Shown: positions 26,801 through 37,227, numbered from the stretch's first letter. The stretch: 64,000 nt of DNA from Pseudorhizobium pelagicum (GCA_000722615.1 JOKI01000006.1:149557-213556); one strand, 5' to 3'. Notes: generated by a model from the sequence alone, not told the origin. Program-made: numbers and translations.

Positions 26801-29800
26801 TTGCCCATTTCGAAAATACTCGTCGCCAATCGATCTGAAATTGCAATCCGCGTTTTCCGGGCGGCGAACGAACTTGGCATAAAGACAGTCGCGATCTGGG
26901 CGGAGGAAGACAAGCTCTCGCTGCACCGGTTCAAGGCGGATGAAAGCTATCAGGTGGGCCGCGGGCCGCATCTCGATCGCGATCTGGGCCCGATCGAGAG
27001 CTATCTCTCCATTCCTGAAATCATCCGGGTTGCCAAGCTGTCGGGGGCGGACGCCATTCATCCGGGCTACGGGCTGCTTTCGGAGAGCCCCGAATTCGTT
27101 GACGCCTGCAACGATGCAGGCATCATCTTCATTGGCCCCACCTCCGATACCATGCGCAAGCTGGGGAACAAGGTTGCTGCCCGCAACCTGGCGGTCTCCG
27201 TCGGTGTGCCTGTGGTGCCGGCGACGGAACCGCTGCCCGATGACATGACGGAGGTTGCCCGCATGGCTGCCGAGGTCGGTTATCCCGTCATGCTGAAGGC
27301 TTCCTGGGGCGGTGGCGGGCGCGGCATGCGAGTCATCCGCAGCGATGCGGATCTCGCCAAGGAGGTGACTGAGGCAAAGCGCGAGGCGATGGCGGCCTTC
27401 GGCAAGGACGAAGTCTACCTCGAGAAGCTCGTCGAGCGCGCGCGACACGTGGAAAGCCAGATCCTGGGCGATACACACGGCAATGTCGTGCATCTCTTCG
27501 AGCGCGACTGCTCCATCCAGCGGCGCAATCAGAAGGTGGTGGAGCGGGCGCCGGCGCCGTATCTGAACGAAGCCCAGCGCCAGGAACTGGCAGATTACTC
27601 GCTGAAGATCGCCCGCGCAACGAATTACGTCGGCGCGGGTACCGTCGAATATCTGATGGATTCCGACACGGGCCGGTTCTATTTCATCGAGGTCAATCCC
27701 CGCATCCAGGTCGAGCACACGGTGACCGAAGTGGTGACCGGCATCGATATCGTGAAGGCGCAGATCCACATCCTGGAGGGCGCTGCAATCGGCACCGTGG
27801 AATCCGGTGTGCCGCGCCAGGAGGATATCCGCCTCAACGGCCATGCCCTGCAATGCCGGATCACCACCGAAGATCCCGAGCAGAATTTCATCCCTGACTA
27901 CGGACGGATCACTGCCTACCGGTCTGCCGCGGGCTTCGGCATCCGGCTGGACGGCGGCACCGCCTATACCGGCGCGATCATCACGCGTTACTACGATCCG
28001 CTGCTGGTGAAGGTGACGTCCTCCGGGAGCACGCCACAGGAAGCGATCAGCCGGATGGACCGCGCCCTGCGCGAGTTCCGCATCCGTGGCGTGGCGACCA
28101 ACCTCACCTTTCTCGAGGCGATCATTGGCCATCCGAGTTTCCGCGACAATTCCTATACGACGAAGTTCATCGACACGACGCCCGAACTCTTCACGCAGGT
28201 GAAGCGGCTCGACCGTGCCACGAAGCTTCTGACCTATCTCGCCGATGTCGGCGTCAACGGTCATCCGGAGGCGAGGGGGAGGCCGATGCCGCCGGCGCAG
28301 GCGCCAAAGCCGGTCGTCCCCTACATCGACAGCCCCGTGCCGGACGGGACGAAGCAGATGCTGGACAGCCTCGGCCCCCGCAAGTTCGCCGAGTGGGTCC
28401 GCAGCGAAAACCGCGTGCTGATGACCGATACGACGATGCGCGACGGGCACCAGTCGCTTCTGGCGACGCGCATGCGCACCTATGACATCGCCCGCATAGC
28501 CCCCGTCTATGCCCGGGCGCTGCCGAACCTCTTCTCCCTGGAATGCTGGGGCGGCGCGACCTTCGACGTCTCGATGCGGTTCCTGACGGAGGACCCGTGG
28601 GAGCGGCTCTCGCTGATCCGCGAAGGTGCGCCCAATCTGCTGCTGCAGATGCTGCTGCGCGGCGCCAACGGCGTCGGCTACACGAACTATCCCGACAACG
28701 TCGTGAAGTACTTCGTCCGTCAGGCGGCCGTCGGCGGTATCGATCTCTTCCGGGTTTTCGATTGCCTGAACTGGGTCGAGAACATGCGGGTGTCGATGGA
28801 TGCCGTGCAGGAGGAAGGCAAGCTGTGCGAAGCCGCCATCTGCTACACCGGCGACCTGCTGAACAGCGCGCGTCCGAAGTACGACCTGAAATACTACACG
28901 GCGCTCGCCAAGGAGCTTGAAGAGGCCGGCGCGCACATCATCGCGGTCAAGGACATGGCGGGCCTGCTGAAGCCGGCGGCTGCCCGTGTGCTCTTCAAGG
29001 CGCTGCGGGAATCCACCGATCTGCCGATCCATTTCCACACGCATGATACCTCCGGGATCTCGGCCGCCACGGTTCTGGCGGCGGTCGATGCGGGCGTCGA
29101 CATCGTCGATGCGGCCATGGACGCCTTCTCCGGAACCACCTCCCAGCCGTGCCTCGGCTCGATCGTCGAGGCCCTGTCGGGTGCGGAGCGGGATCCGGGG
29201 CTCGATCCGGAATGGATCCGCCGCATCTCCTTCTATTGGGAGGCGGTCCGTCATCAGTATGCGGCATTCGAAAGCGACCTCAAGGGCCCGGCCTCGGAGG
29301 TCTATCTCCACGAGATGCCGGGTGGCCAGTTCACCAACCTGAAGGAGCAGGCGCGTTCGCTGGGGCTCGAAAGCCGCTGGCACCGGGTCGCGCAGACCTA
29401 CGCGGATGCCAACCAGATGTTCGGCGATATCGTCAAGGTGACGCCGTCGTCGAAGGTGGTGGGCGACATGGCGCTGATGATGGTGAGCCAGGACCTGACG
29501 GTTGCGGACGTCGAAAACCCTGCCAAGGACATCGCGTTTCCGGATTCTGTCGTTTCGATGCTGAAAGGCGATCTCGGGCAGCCCCCCGGCGGCTGGCCGG
29601 AGGCACTGCAGAAGAAGGCGCTGAAGGGCGACAAGCCATACACTGACAGGCCTGGAGCTCTGCTGGCGCAGGCCGACCTCGATGCCGAACGCGCAGCGAT
29701 CGAGACGAAGCTCGAGCGTCCGGTCAGCGACTTCGAGTTTGCCTCCTATCTGATGTATCCTAAGGTCTTCACCGAGTTTGCCCAGGCGATCGAAACCTAC

Positions 29801-30262
29801 GGCCCGGTCTCCGTCCTGCCGACGCATGCCTATTTCTACGGAATGTCGGACGGCGAGGAGCTGCTGGCGGACATCGAGCGAGGAAAGACCCTCGTCTTTG
29901 TGAATCAGGCCACCAGCGGCACGGACGACAAGGGGCTCGTCACGGTCTTCTTCGAACTCAACGGGCAGCCGCGCCGCATCAAGGTGCCGGATCGCAGCCA
30001 CGGCGCCGCAGGATCGGCCGCACGGCGGAAGGCGGATATTGCCAATGCCAACCACCTGGGTGCGCCCATGCCGGGGGTCGTCTCGACGGTGGCCGTATCG
30101 GCCGGTCAGTCGGTGAAGGCCGGTGATGTCCTGCTCTCCATCGAGGCCATGAAGATGGAGACGGCGCTGCACGCGGAGCGGGACGGTGTTCTTTCCGAAG
30201 TGCTGGTGCGCGTCGGGGATCAGATCGATGCGAAGGATCTGCTTTTAGTATTCGGCGACTAG
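26801..30262 (+). CDS. pyc: Pyruvate carboxylase
   Basis: 1153-aa biotin enzyme that converts pyruvate, bicarbonate and ATP to oxaloacetate, the main anaplerotic reaction in rhizobia. The TTG start at 26801 follows GGAGGAG by a normal distance, and the protein begins MPISKILVANRSEIA as in rhizobial Pyc. Domains in order: biotin carboxylase (1 to about 480, glycine-rich WGGGGRGM loop), carboxyltransferase (about 530-830, opening LMTDTTMRDGHQSLLATRM), allosteric linker, and biotin carrier domain with the biotinyl lysine K1118 in EAMKMET. All expected parts are present. It is transcribed alone; an MFS gene follows 119 bases later. Confidence 0.97.
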   Translation: MPISKILVANRSEIAIRVFRAANELGIKTVAIWAEEDKLSLHRFKADESYQVGRGPHLDRDLGPIESYLSIPEIIRVAKLSGADAIHPGYGLLSESPEFVDACNDAGIIFIGPTSDTMRKLGNKVAARNLAVSVGVPVVPATEPLPDDMTEVARMAAEVGYPVMLKASWGGGGRGMRVIRSDADLAKEVTEAKREAMAAFGKDEVYLEKLVERARHVESQILGDTHGNVVHLFERDCSIQRRNQKVVERAPAPYLNEAQRQELADYSLKIARATNYVGAGTVEYLMDSDTGRFYFIEVNPRIQVEHTVTEVVTGIDIVKAQIHILEGAAIGTVESGVPRQEDIRLNGHALQCRITTEDPEQNFIPDYGRITAYRSAAGFGIRLDGGTAYTGAIITRYYDPLLVKVTSSGSTPQEAISRMDRALREFRIRGVATNLTFLEAIIGHPSFRDNSYTTKFIDTTPELFTQVKRLDRATKLLTYLADVGVNGHPEARGRPMPPAQAPKPVVPYIDSPVPDGTKQMLDSLGPRKFAEWVRSENRVLMTDTTMRDGHQSLLATRMRTYDIARIAPVYARALPNLFSLECWGGATFDVSMRFLTEDPWERLSLIREGAPNLLLQMLLRGANGVGYTNYPDNVVKYFVRQAAVGGIDLFRVFDCLNWVENMRVSMDAVQEEGKLCEAAICYTGDLLNSARPKYDLKYYTALAKELEEAGAHIIAVKDMAGLLKPAAARVLFKALRESTDLPIHFHTHDTSGISAATVLAAVDAGVDIVDAAMDAFSGTTSQPCLGSIVEALSGAERDPGLDPEWIRRISFYWEAVRHQYAAFESDLKGPASEVYLHEMPGGQFTNLKEQARSLGLESRWHRVAQTYADANQMFGDIVKVTPSSKVVGDMALMMVSQDLTVADVENPAKDIAFPDSVVSMLKGDLGQPPGGWPEALQKKALKGDKPYTDRPGALLAQADLDAERAAIETKLERPVSDFEFASYLMYPKVFTEFAQAIETYGPVSVLPTHAYFYGMSDGEELLADIERGKTLVFVNQATSGTDDKGLVTVFFELNGQPRRIKVPDRSHGAAGSAARRKADIANANHLGAPMPGVVSTVAVSAGQSVKAGDVLLSIEAMKMETALHAERDGVLSEVLVRVGDQIDAKDLLLVFGD

Positions 30263-30381
30263 CCAACCATGCTCACGCGACCGAGGGCGGCGACATAAAA
30301 TGTGTGGCCGGCGGTCAGGTTGCCGCTTGCCCCTTTCAATCGATTTAAATAAATGTTGCCGCAACACGATGGGATGCGGAC

Positions 30382-31587
30382 ATGGATATCTCTGGCGGAA
30401 AAGCAGCTGGCGCACGGCCCGGCTATATTACCCGGGAGCGCGCGGGCGTCGCACTGCTGTTTCTGATGAACGGCTTCCTGGTGGGCGCTTGGGCACCGAA
30501 AATTCCCGAGTTCGCCGAGCGTCTGGGCCTGACGGAGAGCATGCTTGGCGTCATGATCTTGGTCTTCGGTCTCGGGTCGCTGGTCATGATGCCGATCGCC
30601 GGCAGCCAGATCGGGCGGTTCGGATCAAGCACTGTGTCCCGGGCCACCGCGCTCCTTGCCGTCCCGACGCTTCTCCTGCTCACCTGGGTCGACGGACTAT
30701 GGTCCGGCGCTGTTGCGATCTTCTTCTTCGGCGGGCTGATCGGCGCGATGGATGTCGCCATGAATGCCAATGCCGTGGCGGTGGAAAAATACATGCGCCG
30801 GGCCATCATGTCGTCCTGCCATGCGTTCTGGAGCCTGGGTGGTCTGCTTGGCGCGGCGACGGGCGGCTACCTCATCGAACATCTCGGCGTGTCCGGCCAC
30901 GCCGCCCTCGTCACCATCCTGGCGGCACTCATGCTGGCCGCGGCCTGGACGCTCGTCCTGCGCGATGCGCCGCATCCGGAGGAGGTTCACGAGAGGGCGC
31001 GCCTGCCTCGCACGGCCCTTCCGTGGCTGATTGGCCTAATGGCGCTGTTCTGCATGATCCCGGAGGGCGCCGTCATCGACTGGAGCGCGCTCTATCTGCG
31101 CCAGGAACTCGGCGCCTCGATCACCGCGTCCGGATTCGCCTTCGCGGCCTTTTCGCTTACCATGGCCATCATGCGGTTCGCAGGCGATCTCGTCCGGGAC
31201 CGGTTCGGGGCCGTTCGCACCCTTCGGGTCTGTGCCGTCATCTCGGTCATCGGTCTGGTGACCGCCGGCTTTGCCGAAACCGGGACCATCGCGATCCTCG
31301 GGTTCGCGCTGGCCGGCATCGGCATCTCCAACCTCGTGCCGATCGTCTTTTCGGCGGCCGGCAATCTGCCTGGCCTGCGGCCGGGCGTCGGCCTCTCCGT
31401 GGTCACGACCATGGGTTATTCCGGCATCCTGCTGGCGCCCTCCGCCATCGGCTTCATTGCCGAATACAGCGGGCTCGCCATCATCTTCGCAGCACTCTCG
31501 ATCCTGCATCTCGTTGTCCTGCTGCTGTCGCCGCTGGCGCGCCATGCCGACGGTGTGCGTCATGAGCAAGATGGGAAGCCCGGCTGA
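30382..31587 (+). CDS. MFS transporter
   Basis: 401-aa inner-membrane protein with about 12 hydrophobic helices in two halves and a charged central loop near residue 200 (PHPEEVHERARLP). It belongs to the small-MFS group often annotated as FucP-like or YbjJ-like (NGFLVGAWAPKIPEFAERLGL at the N-terminus). Substrate unknown: sugars, drugs and other small molecules are all possible. It stands between pyc and ispG on the same strand but with its own upstream gap, so co-regulation with either is not evident. Confidence 0.8.
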   Translation: MDISGGKAAGARPGYITRERAGVALLFLMNGFLVGAWAPKIPEFAERLGLTESMLGVMILVFGLGSLVMMPIAGSQIGRFGSSTVSRATALLAVPTLLLLTWVDGLWSGAVAIFFFGGLIGAMDVAMNANAVAVEKYMRRAIMSSCHAFWSLGGLLGAATGGYLIEHLGVSGHAALVTILAALMLAAAWTLVLRDAPHPEEVHERARLPRTALPWLIGLMALFCMIPEGAVIDWSALYLRQELGASITASGFAFAAFSLTMAIMRFAGDLVRDRFGAVRTLRVCAVISVIGLVTAGFAETGTIAILGFALAGIGISNLVPIVFSAAGNLPGLRPGVGLSVVTTMGYSGILLAPSAIGFIAEYSGLAIIFAALSILHLVVLLLSPLARHADGVRHEQDGKPG

Positions 31588-31665
31588 GAAGTGAGATGCG
31601 CCGAGGTTGACATTAGCCAAGGCATCATCCACCTGAAAGGGACGTTTTCAGACCAAGAGAGCCCC

Positions 31666-32916
31666 ATGTCTGCACCGATCGACCATGATCCGAAGCCACG
31701 CCGCGCAACTGTGGCTGTCGATGTCGGCGGGGTCATCGTCGGCGGCGGAGCACCGGTGGTCGTGCAGTCGATGACGAATACCGATACGGCGGATGTGGAT
31801 GCGACGGTCGCGCAGGTCGCGGCGCTCCATGCGGCCGGCTCGGAGATCGTCCGCATCACGGTGGACCGCGATGAGAGTGCCGCAGCGGTGCCGAAGATCC
31901 AAGAGCGGCTATTGCGACTGGGATTGGACGTGCCTCTCGTCGGCGATTTCCACTATATCGGCCACAAGCTGCTGGCCGATCATCCCGCCTGTGCCGAAGC
32001 GCTCGCCAAATACCGCATCAATCCCGGCAACGTCGGCTTCAAGGACAAGAAGGACAAGCAGTTCGCCGATATCATCGAGATGGCGATCCGCTACGACAAG
32101 CCGGTGCGCATCGGCGTCAACTGGGGTTCGCTCGACCAGGATCTGCTGACGACGCTGATGGACCGCAATGCCCTGGAGGGTTCTCCGCTGTCCGCCCGCC
32201 AGGTCATGCATGAGGCCATCGTGCAGTCGGCGCTGATTTCGGCCGAGCTTGCCGAGAGCATCGGGCTGCCGCGCAACCGCATCATCCTGTCGGCCAAGGT
32301 CAGCCAGGTGCAGGACCTGATCGCCGTCTATTCGATGCTGGCGGAGCGCTCCAACCACGCGCTGCATCTCGGCCTGACCGAGGCCGGCATGGGATCCAAG
32401 GGCATCGTCGCCTCATCGGCGGCCATGGGCTATGTGCTGCAGCACGGGATTGGCGATACCATCCGCGTGTCGCTGACGCCGGAGCCGAATGGCGACCGCA
32501 CCCGCGAGGTGCAGGTGGCGCAGGAACTGCTGCAGGTGATGGGTTTCCGGCAGTTCATCCCGGTGGTGGCTGCCTGCCCCGGCTGCGGGCGCACGACCTC
32601 CACGGTCTTCCAGGAACTGGCGCAGCGGATCCAGGACGACATCCGCAAGAACATGCCTGTCTGGCGGGAGAAATATCCCGGCGTCGAAGCGCTCACCGTC
32701 GCCGTGATGGGCTGCATCGTCAACGGTCCGGGCGAGAGCAAGCATGCCGATATCGGCATCTCGCTTCCCGGGACCGGCGAGACGCCCTCGGCACCGGTGT
32801 TCATCGACGGGCAGAAGGCCATGACGCTGCGCGGCCCCAACATCGCCGGCGACTTCGAGAAGATGGTCATCGACTACATCGAACAGCGCTTCGGACACCG
32901 CTCCGCGGCGGAATGA
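31666..32916 (+). CDS. ispG: 4-hydroxy-3-methylbut-2-en-1-yl diphosphate synthase (flavodoxin/ferredoxin)
   Basis: 416 aa from the ATG at 31666 ([20 protein letters not shown]); the upstream in-frame codons are not family-like. The penultimate step of the MEP isoprenoid pathway: reductive opening of MEcPP to HMBPP using a [4Fe-4S] cluster. Visible features: the N-terminal [10 protein letters not shown] block, a TIM-barrel with FHYIGH and NPGNVG, and the C-terminal cluster domain with cysteines in CPGCGR and GCIVNGPGE. The polyprenyl synthase gene at 34327 uses the same pathway's products. Confidence 0.96.
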   Translation: MSAPIDHDPKPRRATVAVDVGGVIVGGGAPVVVQSMTNTDTADVDATVAQVAALHAAGSEIVRITVDRDESAAAVPKIQERLLRLGLDVPLVGDFHYIGHKLLADHPACAEALAKYRINPGNVGFKDKKDKQFADIIEMAIRYDKPVRIGVNWGSLDQDLLTTLMDRNALEGSPLSARQVMHEAIVQSALISAELAESIGLPRNRIILSAKVSQVQDLIAVYSMLAERSNHALHLGLTEAGMGSKGIVASSAAMGYVLQHGIGDTIRVSLTPEPNGDRTREVQVAQELLQVMGFRQFIPVVAACPGCGRTTSTVFQELAQRIQDDIRKNMPVWREKYPGVEALTVAVMGCIVNGPGESKHADIGISLPGTGETPSAPVFIDGQKAMTLRGPNIAGDFEKMVIDYIEQRFGHRSAAE

Positions 32917-32922
32917 ATTCCA

Positions 32923-32950
32923 TTGACCCGATATTGCCGCAATTTATGGT
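32923..32950 (+). promoter_or_regulatory. Candidate sigma-70 promoter of the OmpA-lipoprotein gene
   Basis: TTGACC (32923-32928), a 16-base spacer and TATGGT (32945-32950), 41 bases upstream of the ATG at 32991 in an A/T-rich 74-base gap. Inferred from sequence only. Confidence 0.45.
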
Positions 32951-32990
32951 AAATGACGATTCACCATAGACGACGGGGATATCGATTCTG

Positions 32991-33650
32991 ATGATCAAGA
33001 GACTGGCCATCGTCGCGCTCTGCGCGACCTATCTTTCCGCATGCACCACCACCACCGACCCGTACACGGGCGAGCAGAAGGTATCGAATACCGCCGGAGG
33101 CGCGGCGATCGGTGCCGGCCTCGGCGCACTCGGCGGCCTGGTCGTCGGCGGCGGCGACAAGGGCCGCAACGCCCTGATTGGTGCTGCGATCGGCGGCCTC
33201 GCCGGCGGCGCCATCGGCAACTACATGGACCAGCAGGAGTCGGAGCTTCGGGCCCAGTTGCAGGGAACGGGTGTCTCGGTGACGCGCATGGGCGACCGCA
33301 TCGTTCTCAACATGCCGTCCAACGTGACGTTTGCCACGGACCAGGATCAGGTGATCCCACCGTTCTACCAGACGCTGAATTCGGTTGCGCTCGTCCTCAA
33401 CAAGTTCAACCGGACGCTCATCGACGTCAACGGACATACGGATTCGACCGGCAGCCTGGCCTATAATCAAGGCCTTTCCGAACGCCGTGCTGCATCGGTC
33501 GCCAATTATCTCGCCAGCCAGGGCGTCGATCAGCGCCGCATGTCGACGCTGGGCTTCGGGCCGTCGCAGCCGATCGCGTCGAATGCTACGCCGGATGGAC
33601 GGGCGCAGAACCGTCGCGTCGAGGTGCTGATCGCGCCGATCTCGCAGTAG
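32991..33650 (+). CDS. OmpA-family outer-membrane lipoprotein (YiaD-like)
   Basis: 219-aa lipoprotein. Signal peptide with lipobox LSAC; the lipidated cysteine is C18. It is followed by a glycine-zipper segment (about 36-77: GGAAIGAGLGALGG and a second similar run) that can insert in or associate with membrane. Then comes an OmpA/MotB C-terminal domain (about 105-215) with the peptidoglycan-binding signature NGHTDSTGS and NQGLSERRA. It anchors the outer membrane to the cell wall. It probably forms its own transcription unit. Confidence 0.88.
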   Translation: MIKRLAIVALCATYLSACTTTTDPYTGEQKVSNTAGGAAIGAGLGALGGLVVGGGDKGRNALIGAAIGGLAGGAIGNYMDQQESELRAQLQGTGVSVTRMGDRIVLNMPSNVTFATDQDQVIPPFYQTLNSVALVLNKFNRTLIDVNGHTDSTGSLAYNQGLSERRAASVANYLASQGVDQRRMSTLGFGPSQPIASNATPDGRAQNRRVEVLIAPISQ

Positions 33651-33673
33651 TCGGATGATGCGGACGGGCCGCC

Positions 33674-34315
33674 TTACAGGCGGCTCGTCAGAAGCCTCAG
33701 GCCGGCAAAACAATAAAAGGCAGACATGGCTCCCTCGATCCACCGGCGCATGGCGCGGTAGGCGTTAACAGCCTGTGGCGTGGAGAAGAGCAGGGCGTAG
33801 CCGGTGAAGATCAGCAGCCCGGAAGACAGACACAGGCCGATGATCGCAATGATCGCAGATGTCGGCGCAGCCTGCGGGAGCCCGAGCGAGATGATCGCCA
33901 GCCAGGCGAAGATCGCCTTCGGATTGGTGACGTGGATCGCGTAACCGCGCAACAGGAGCTGGCGGACGGACCGGTCCCCGGTTTTCTGCGACAGCTTGAG
34001 CTCGGTGTCGCTGAGGCGTGCCGATCTGTAGGCCTTCCAGCCCAGGTACAGAAGGTAGAAGCCGCCGGCGATCTTCAGAATTTCCAAAGCAAAGGCGTAG
34101 TGTCGCAGCAGGGCGGCCATCCCCATGGCCGCCGCGGCCGCCCAGGTCGCAGATCCGCAGAAAATGCCGAGGGCAATGGTCACGCCGGCGCGGCGGCCTT
34201 GGGCGCTGGCCGTGCCGATGATGGCCAGGATCGCCGGACCGGGGCTCATGACCGCGATCAGGTAGGCGACATAGGCCGGCCAGATCATCGGAAGATAGCT
34301 CATCACCTCTGTCAT
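33674..34315 (-). CDS. LysE/RhtB-family amino-acid exporter
   Basis: 213-aa inner-membrane protein with about six hydrophobic segments. Typical family features are the MSPGPAILAIIGTA segment near residue 25 and NPKAIFAW in the middle. Members export lysine, homoserine/threonine, cysteine or other small molecules; the substrate cannot be told here. It is convergent with the OmpA-lipoprotein gene (23-base gap), and a small GC hairpin (33668-33684) overlaps its stop. It lies 11 bases downstream of the polyprenyl synthase gene on the same strand. Confidence 0.85.
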   Translation of the reverse strand: MTEVMSYLPMIWPAYVAYLIAVMSPGPAILAIIGTASAQGRRAGVTIALGIFCGSATWAAAAAMGMAALLRHYAFALEILKIAGGFYLLYLGWKAYRSARLSDTELKLSQKTGDRSVRQLLLRGYAIHVTNPKAIFAWLAIISLGLPQAAPTSAIIAIIGLCLSSGLLIFTGYALLFSTPQAVNAYRAMRRWIEGAMSAFYCFAGLRLLTSRL

Positions 34316-34326
34316 CGGGCCTCCCG

Positions 34327-35241
34327 TCAGCTCTTTCGGTCCGCGATGAAATGCGCCGCAGCCTGGAGAATGACTGCCTTGTCCCCGTACCCGGATATCA
34401 AATCGCTCGCCTCTTGCGCCAGAACGGCCAGCCGCTCTTCGGCCCAGGCCGCCCCATAGAGCGCGACGAGCGTGCCTTTGCCGCGCGCGGCATCCTTGCC
34501 GGTCGCCTTGCCCATGGTCGCGGCATCCGCCGTGATGTCGAGGAGATCGTCGGCCAGCTGGAAGGCCAGTCCGATCTTCTCGCCGAAGTCCCGCAACCGC
34601 TGCCGGTCTTCCGGCCCCCGCCCCGCAGCAATGGCGCCCGCCTCGCAGGCAAACCGCAGCAGCGCCCCCGTCTTCATCGCCTGCAGGGTGACGATCCCGG
34701 CTTCGTCCGGTGCTGCCTTCTCGGCAGCAAGATCCAGCGCCTGTCCGCCCGCCATGCCGCCGAGACCCGAGGCGCGGGCAAGTGCCAGCACCAGCTCGGT
34801 CTTCTGTCGGTCGGGAAGCATCGTCTCCGGCGCCGCGATGATGTCGAAGGCATAGGTGAGCAGGCTGTCGCCCGCCAGGATCGCCGAGGCTTCGTCGAAA
34901 GCCCGGTGGACGGTCGGCTGGCCGCGGCGCATGTCGTCATCGTCCATGGCCGGCAGGTCGTCATGGATCAGGGAATAACAGTGAACGCATTCCAGCGCCG
35001 CGCCGATCCTGGCGGCAGCCTGCGGATCGCCGCCGAGCATGGCGGCGCTTTCCAGCACCAGGAATGGCCGCAGACGCTTGCCGCCGTTCAGCGTGCCGTG
35101 CCGCATGGCAGCCAGCAGTGTTGCCGGCCGGCTGATTTCACCCGGCAGGCATGTTCCGGAAAGCAGTGATGCCAGCAGCGTTTCCGTTGCTTCGGCGCTT
35201 TCCATCAGGCGTTTTTCGAATTCGTTGATCGGCCCGGTCAT
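34327..35241 (-). CDS. ispA: Polyprenyl (farnesyl/geranylgeranyl) diphosphate synthase
   Basis: 304 aa from the ATG at 35241 ([15 protein letters not shown]); the 95 in-frame codons upstream lack family character and overlap the divergent mtgA region. It condenses isopentenyl diphosphate with allylic diphosphates in the cytoplasm. Motifs: GGKRLRP, the first aspartate-rich motif in [21 protein letters not shown], and the second motif DDLLD. FARM spacing fits a bacterial FPP/GGPP synthase; chain length is not certain. It works downstream of the MEP pathway (ispG at 31666). LysE is probably in the same transcript. Confidence 0.9.
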   Translation of the reverse strand: MTGPINEFEKRLMESAEATETLLASLLSGTCLPGEISRPATLLAAMRHGTLNGGKRLRPFLVLESAAMLGGDPQAAARIGAALECVHCYSLIHDDLPAMDDDDMRRGQPTVHRAFDEASAILAGDSLLTYAFDIIAAPETMLPDRQKTELVLALARASGLGGMAGGQALDLAAEKAAPDEAGIVTLQAMKTGALLRFACEAGAIAAGRGPEDRQRLRDFGEKIGLAFQLADDLLDITADAATMGKATGKDAARGKGTLVALYGAAWAEERLAVLAQEASDLISGYGDKAVILQAAAHFIADRKS

Positions 35242-35364
35242 GGCGGCTGTTTGGCATGCCGGACAGGACTGTGCAACGCGATTTCTCGCACGCCAAGAGT
35301 TTTGGAGGTCCACTGGCCATCCGGGCCGCCAGCGGCTAAGAAACGGCAAAAGCGAGAGGCGAGC

Positions 35365-36108
35365 GTGGCGACAGAGCCGGAAGACGATGGGGTAGAGGGA
35401 GATGCCGGCTTGAGCCGCAGCAGAGGACGATCGTTTTCGCAGATCCTGCGCCGGCTGCTGCTGCTCGGTCTCGCCTTGCTGATCGCTCCCTATCTGCTGA
35501 TCCTCCTCTATACGCCAGCCTTCGTTCATCCGGTTTCAACACTCATGGCGGCGGATCTGGTGATGCTCAACGGCTATGATCGCCGATGGGTCAGCCTGGA
35601 GGAGATCTCGCCCAACCTCGTGCAGTCGGTGATGATGTCGGAGGACGGGCAGTTCTGTCGGCATGGCGGCGTCGACTGGGGCGAGATGAAGGCTGTGGTC
35701 CAGGAGGCGCTGGAGGGTGAAAATACGCGTGGGGCGAGCACCATTCCGATGCAGACTGCCAAGAACCTGTTTCTCTGGAACGGACGCTCCTTCGTCCGCA
35801 AGGGACTGGAGCTGCCGCTGGCGATGGTGGCGGATTTCGTCTGGCCGAAGCGACGGATGATGGAGATCTATCTCAACGTCGCCGAATGGGGGCCGGGCAT
35901 CTATGGCGCGGAGGCGGCAGCCCAGCACCATTTCGGGGTTTCGGCCGCCGACCTGACGCGCCGGCAGGCCGCGCTTCTCGCCGTTTCGCTTCCAAACCCC
36001 ATCACCCGGGTCGCCAGCAAGCCCGGTAGAGGCATGCAGCGGATTGCCGGCGTCGTCGAGCGACGGGCCCGCGGTTCGGGCGAATACATCACCTGCATTT
36101 ATGGCTAG
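35365..36108 (+). CDS. mtgA: Monofunctional biosynthetic peptidoglycan transglycosylase
   Basis: 247 aa from a GTG at 35365 with a GAGAGG element 5-6 bases upstream; the longer in-frame extension reads into the divergent ispA promoter region and is not family-like. A GT51 enzyme that polymerises lipid II into glycan strands. One N-terminal membrane helix ([20 protein letters not shown], about residues 32-51), then the catalytic domain with the SEDGQF glutamate, [13 protein letters not shown] and [13 protein letters not shown]. It lacks the transpeptidase domain, as expected for MtgA. Acts on the periplasmic face. Confidence 0.93.
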   Translation: MATEPEDDGVEGDAGLSRSRGRSFSQILRRLLLLGLALLIAPYLLILLYTPAFVHPVSTLMAADLVMLNGYDRRWVSLEEISPNLVQSVMMSEDGQFCRHGGVDWGEMKAVVQEALEGENTRGASTIPMQTAKNLFLWNGRSFVRKGLELPLAMVADFVWPKRRMMEIYLNVAEWGPGIYGAEAAAQHHFGVSAADLTRRQAALLAVSLPNPITRVASKPGRGMQRIAGVVERRARGSGEYITCIYG

Positions 36109-36179
36109 TGTTCAGCCTTTTCATTGGTCAGGCGGGGCGGAGCCGGTTAAGCCATCAACAGCATCTGGCTGGAGGGCAC

Positions 36180-36827
36180 ATGGACGGGTTAACGCTCTAC
36201 ATCGGTAACAAGAACTACTCCTCCTGGTCGTTTCGCCCGTGGATCGCGATGACGGCCGCCGGGATTCCCTTCGAGGAAGTGCTGATCCCCTTCGACTTCC
36301 CGGCAGGCAATCCGCGCTTCAGCGAGATCTCGCCGACAAGCCGCGTGCCGGTTCTCCATCATGGTGGCGTGCGCGTGTGGGAATCGCTGGCGATCATCGA
36401 GTATGTGGCAGAGCTGTTTCCCGATCGCGGCATCTGGCCAGAAGCCGCAGCCGCGCGTGCCGTGGCGCTATCGATCTCCATGGAGATGCTGTCCGGCTTC
36501 CGGGCCCTGCGCGGAGCCTGCCCGATGAACATCCGGCGACCGAAGGGGCGGATCGACCTTCCCGCGGGCGTGGCGGAAGACGTCGCGCGGGTGTGCGCCA
36601 TCTGGAAGGAATGCCGCCAGGAGTCGGGTGGACCCTTCCTTTTCGGTCCGTTCTCCGCAGCCGACGCCATGTTTGCTCCGGTGGTCAATCGCTTCGAGAT
36701 TTACGATCTTGTCACCGAGCCTGACGTGCTGGATTATATGGCGACCGTGAAGGCTCATCCGGCCTGGCTTGCATGGCAGAAGGCTGCGCTTGCGGAAACC
36801 TGGGTCGTCCCCGAAGACGAGGCCTGA
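36180..36827 (+). CDS. Glutathione S-transferase family protein
   Basis: 215 aa from the ATG at 36180 with GGAGGG just upstream. The N-terminal thioredoxin-fold domain (to about residue 80) has a YSSWSFRPW active-site region and the cis-proline segment SRVPVLHHG followed by WESLAIIEY. The all-helical C-terminal domain includes FLFGPFSAADAMFAPV. The YSSWS motif resembles a GST group that includes maleylacetoacetate-isomerase-like and uncharacterised rhizobial GSTs; the substrate is unknown. Monocistronic by position. Confidence 0.85.
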   Translation: MDGLTLYIGNKNYSSWSFRPWIAMTAAGIPFEEVLIPFDFPAGNPRFSEISPTSRVPVLHHGGVRVWESLAIIEYVAELFPDRGIWPEAAAARAVALSISMEMLSGFRALRGACPMNIRRPKGRIDLPAGVAEDVARVCAIWKECRQESGGPFLFGPFSAADAMFAPVVNRFEIYDLVTEPDVLDYMATVKAHPAWLAWQKAALAETWVVPEDEA

Positions 36828-36973
36828 TCGGCGGCACGATTTTTTGCAGTGGGGACTGGTCAACGGCCGGTCCAGCATGTATAAGCCGGCCAAATTTCCG
36901 ATATTGAAGCTTGTCCATTTCGGCTAGAAATCCGGCCGGGGACAATGTCTTGCACGAAAGTGGAGTAACGAGC

Positions 36974-37159
36974 ATGGCTGTACCGAAGAGAAAAACTAGC
37001 CCGTCGAAACGCGGTATGCGCCGTTCGGCTGACGCGCTGAAGACACCGACCTACACCGAAGACAAGAACTCCGGCGAACTGCGCCGTCCGCACCACATCG
37101 ACCTGAAGACGGGCATGTACCGCGGTCGCCAGGTTCTGACGCCGAAGGAAAGCGCATAA
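36974..37159 (+). CDS. rpmF: 50S ribosomal protein L32
   Basis: 61 aa, the normal alphaproteobacterial length, beginning [20 protein letters not shown], the invariant L32 N-terminus. It lacks the zinc-binding cysteines found in some other L32 proteins, as is typical of this lineage. The ATG is at 36974. A strong intrinsic terminator follows 19 bases after the stop. In many bacteria rpmF lies with plsX/fabH; here it is next to the PHB regulator, as in other rhizobia. Confidence 0.97.
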   Translation: MAVPKRKTSPSKRGMRRSADALKTPTYTEDKNSGELRRPHHIDLKTGMYRGRQVLTPKESA

Positions 37160-37178
37160 GCTTTCTTCGCTGATGTTG

Positions 37179-37213
37179 AACAAAAAAGGCCGGTTTTTCC
37201 GGCCTTTTTTGTT
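37179..37213. terminator. Bidirectional intrinsic terminator, rpmF / phaR
   Basis: Inverted repeat with a GGCCGG/CCGGCC core, flanked by AACAAAAAA on the left and TTTTTTGTT on the right (37179-37213). It serves rpmF on the plus strand and phaR on the minus strand, whose stop is at 37228. Confidence 0.9.
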
Positions 37214-37227
37214 GCGTTTCGTCTGCC

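Noticed and set aside
26612-30172. 1186-codon open frame on the minus strand
   Set aside because: Antisense to pyc over its full length; no start context and no recognisable domains.
33668-33684. GC hairpin at the lysE stop as a terminator
   Set aside because: Six-bp stem without a T-run on either strand.
35242-35529. N-terminal extension of the polyprenyl synthase
   Set aside because: Would overlap the start region of mtgA and has no similarity to the family; ATG at 35241 gives the normal length.
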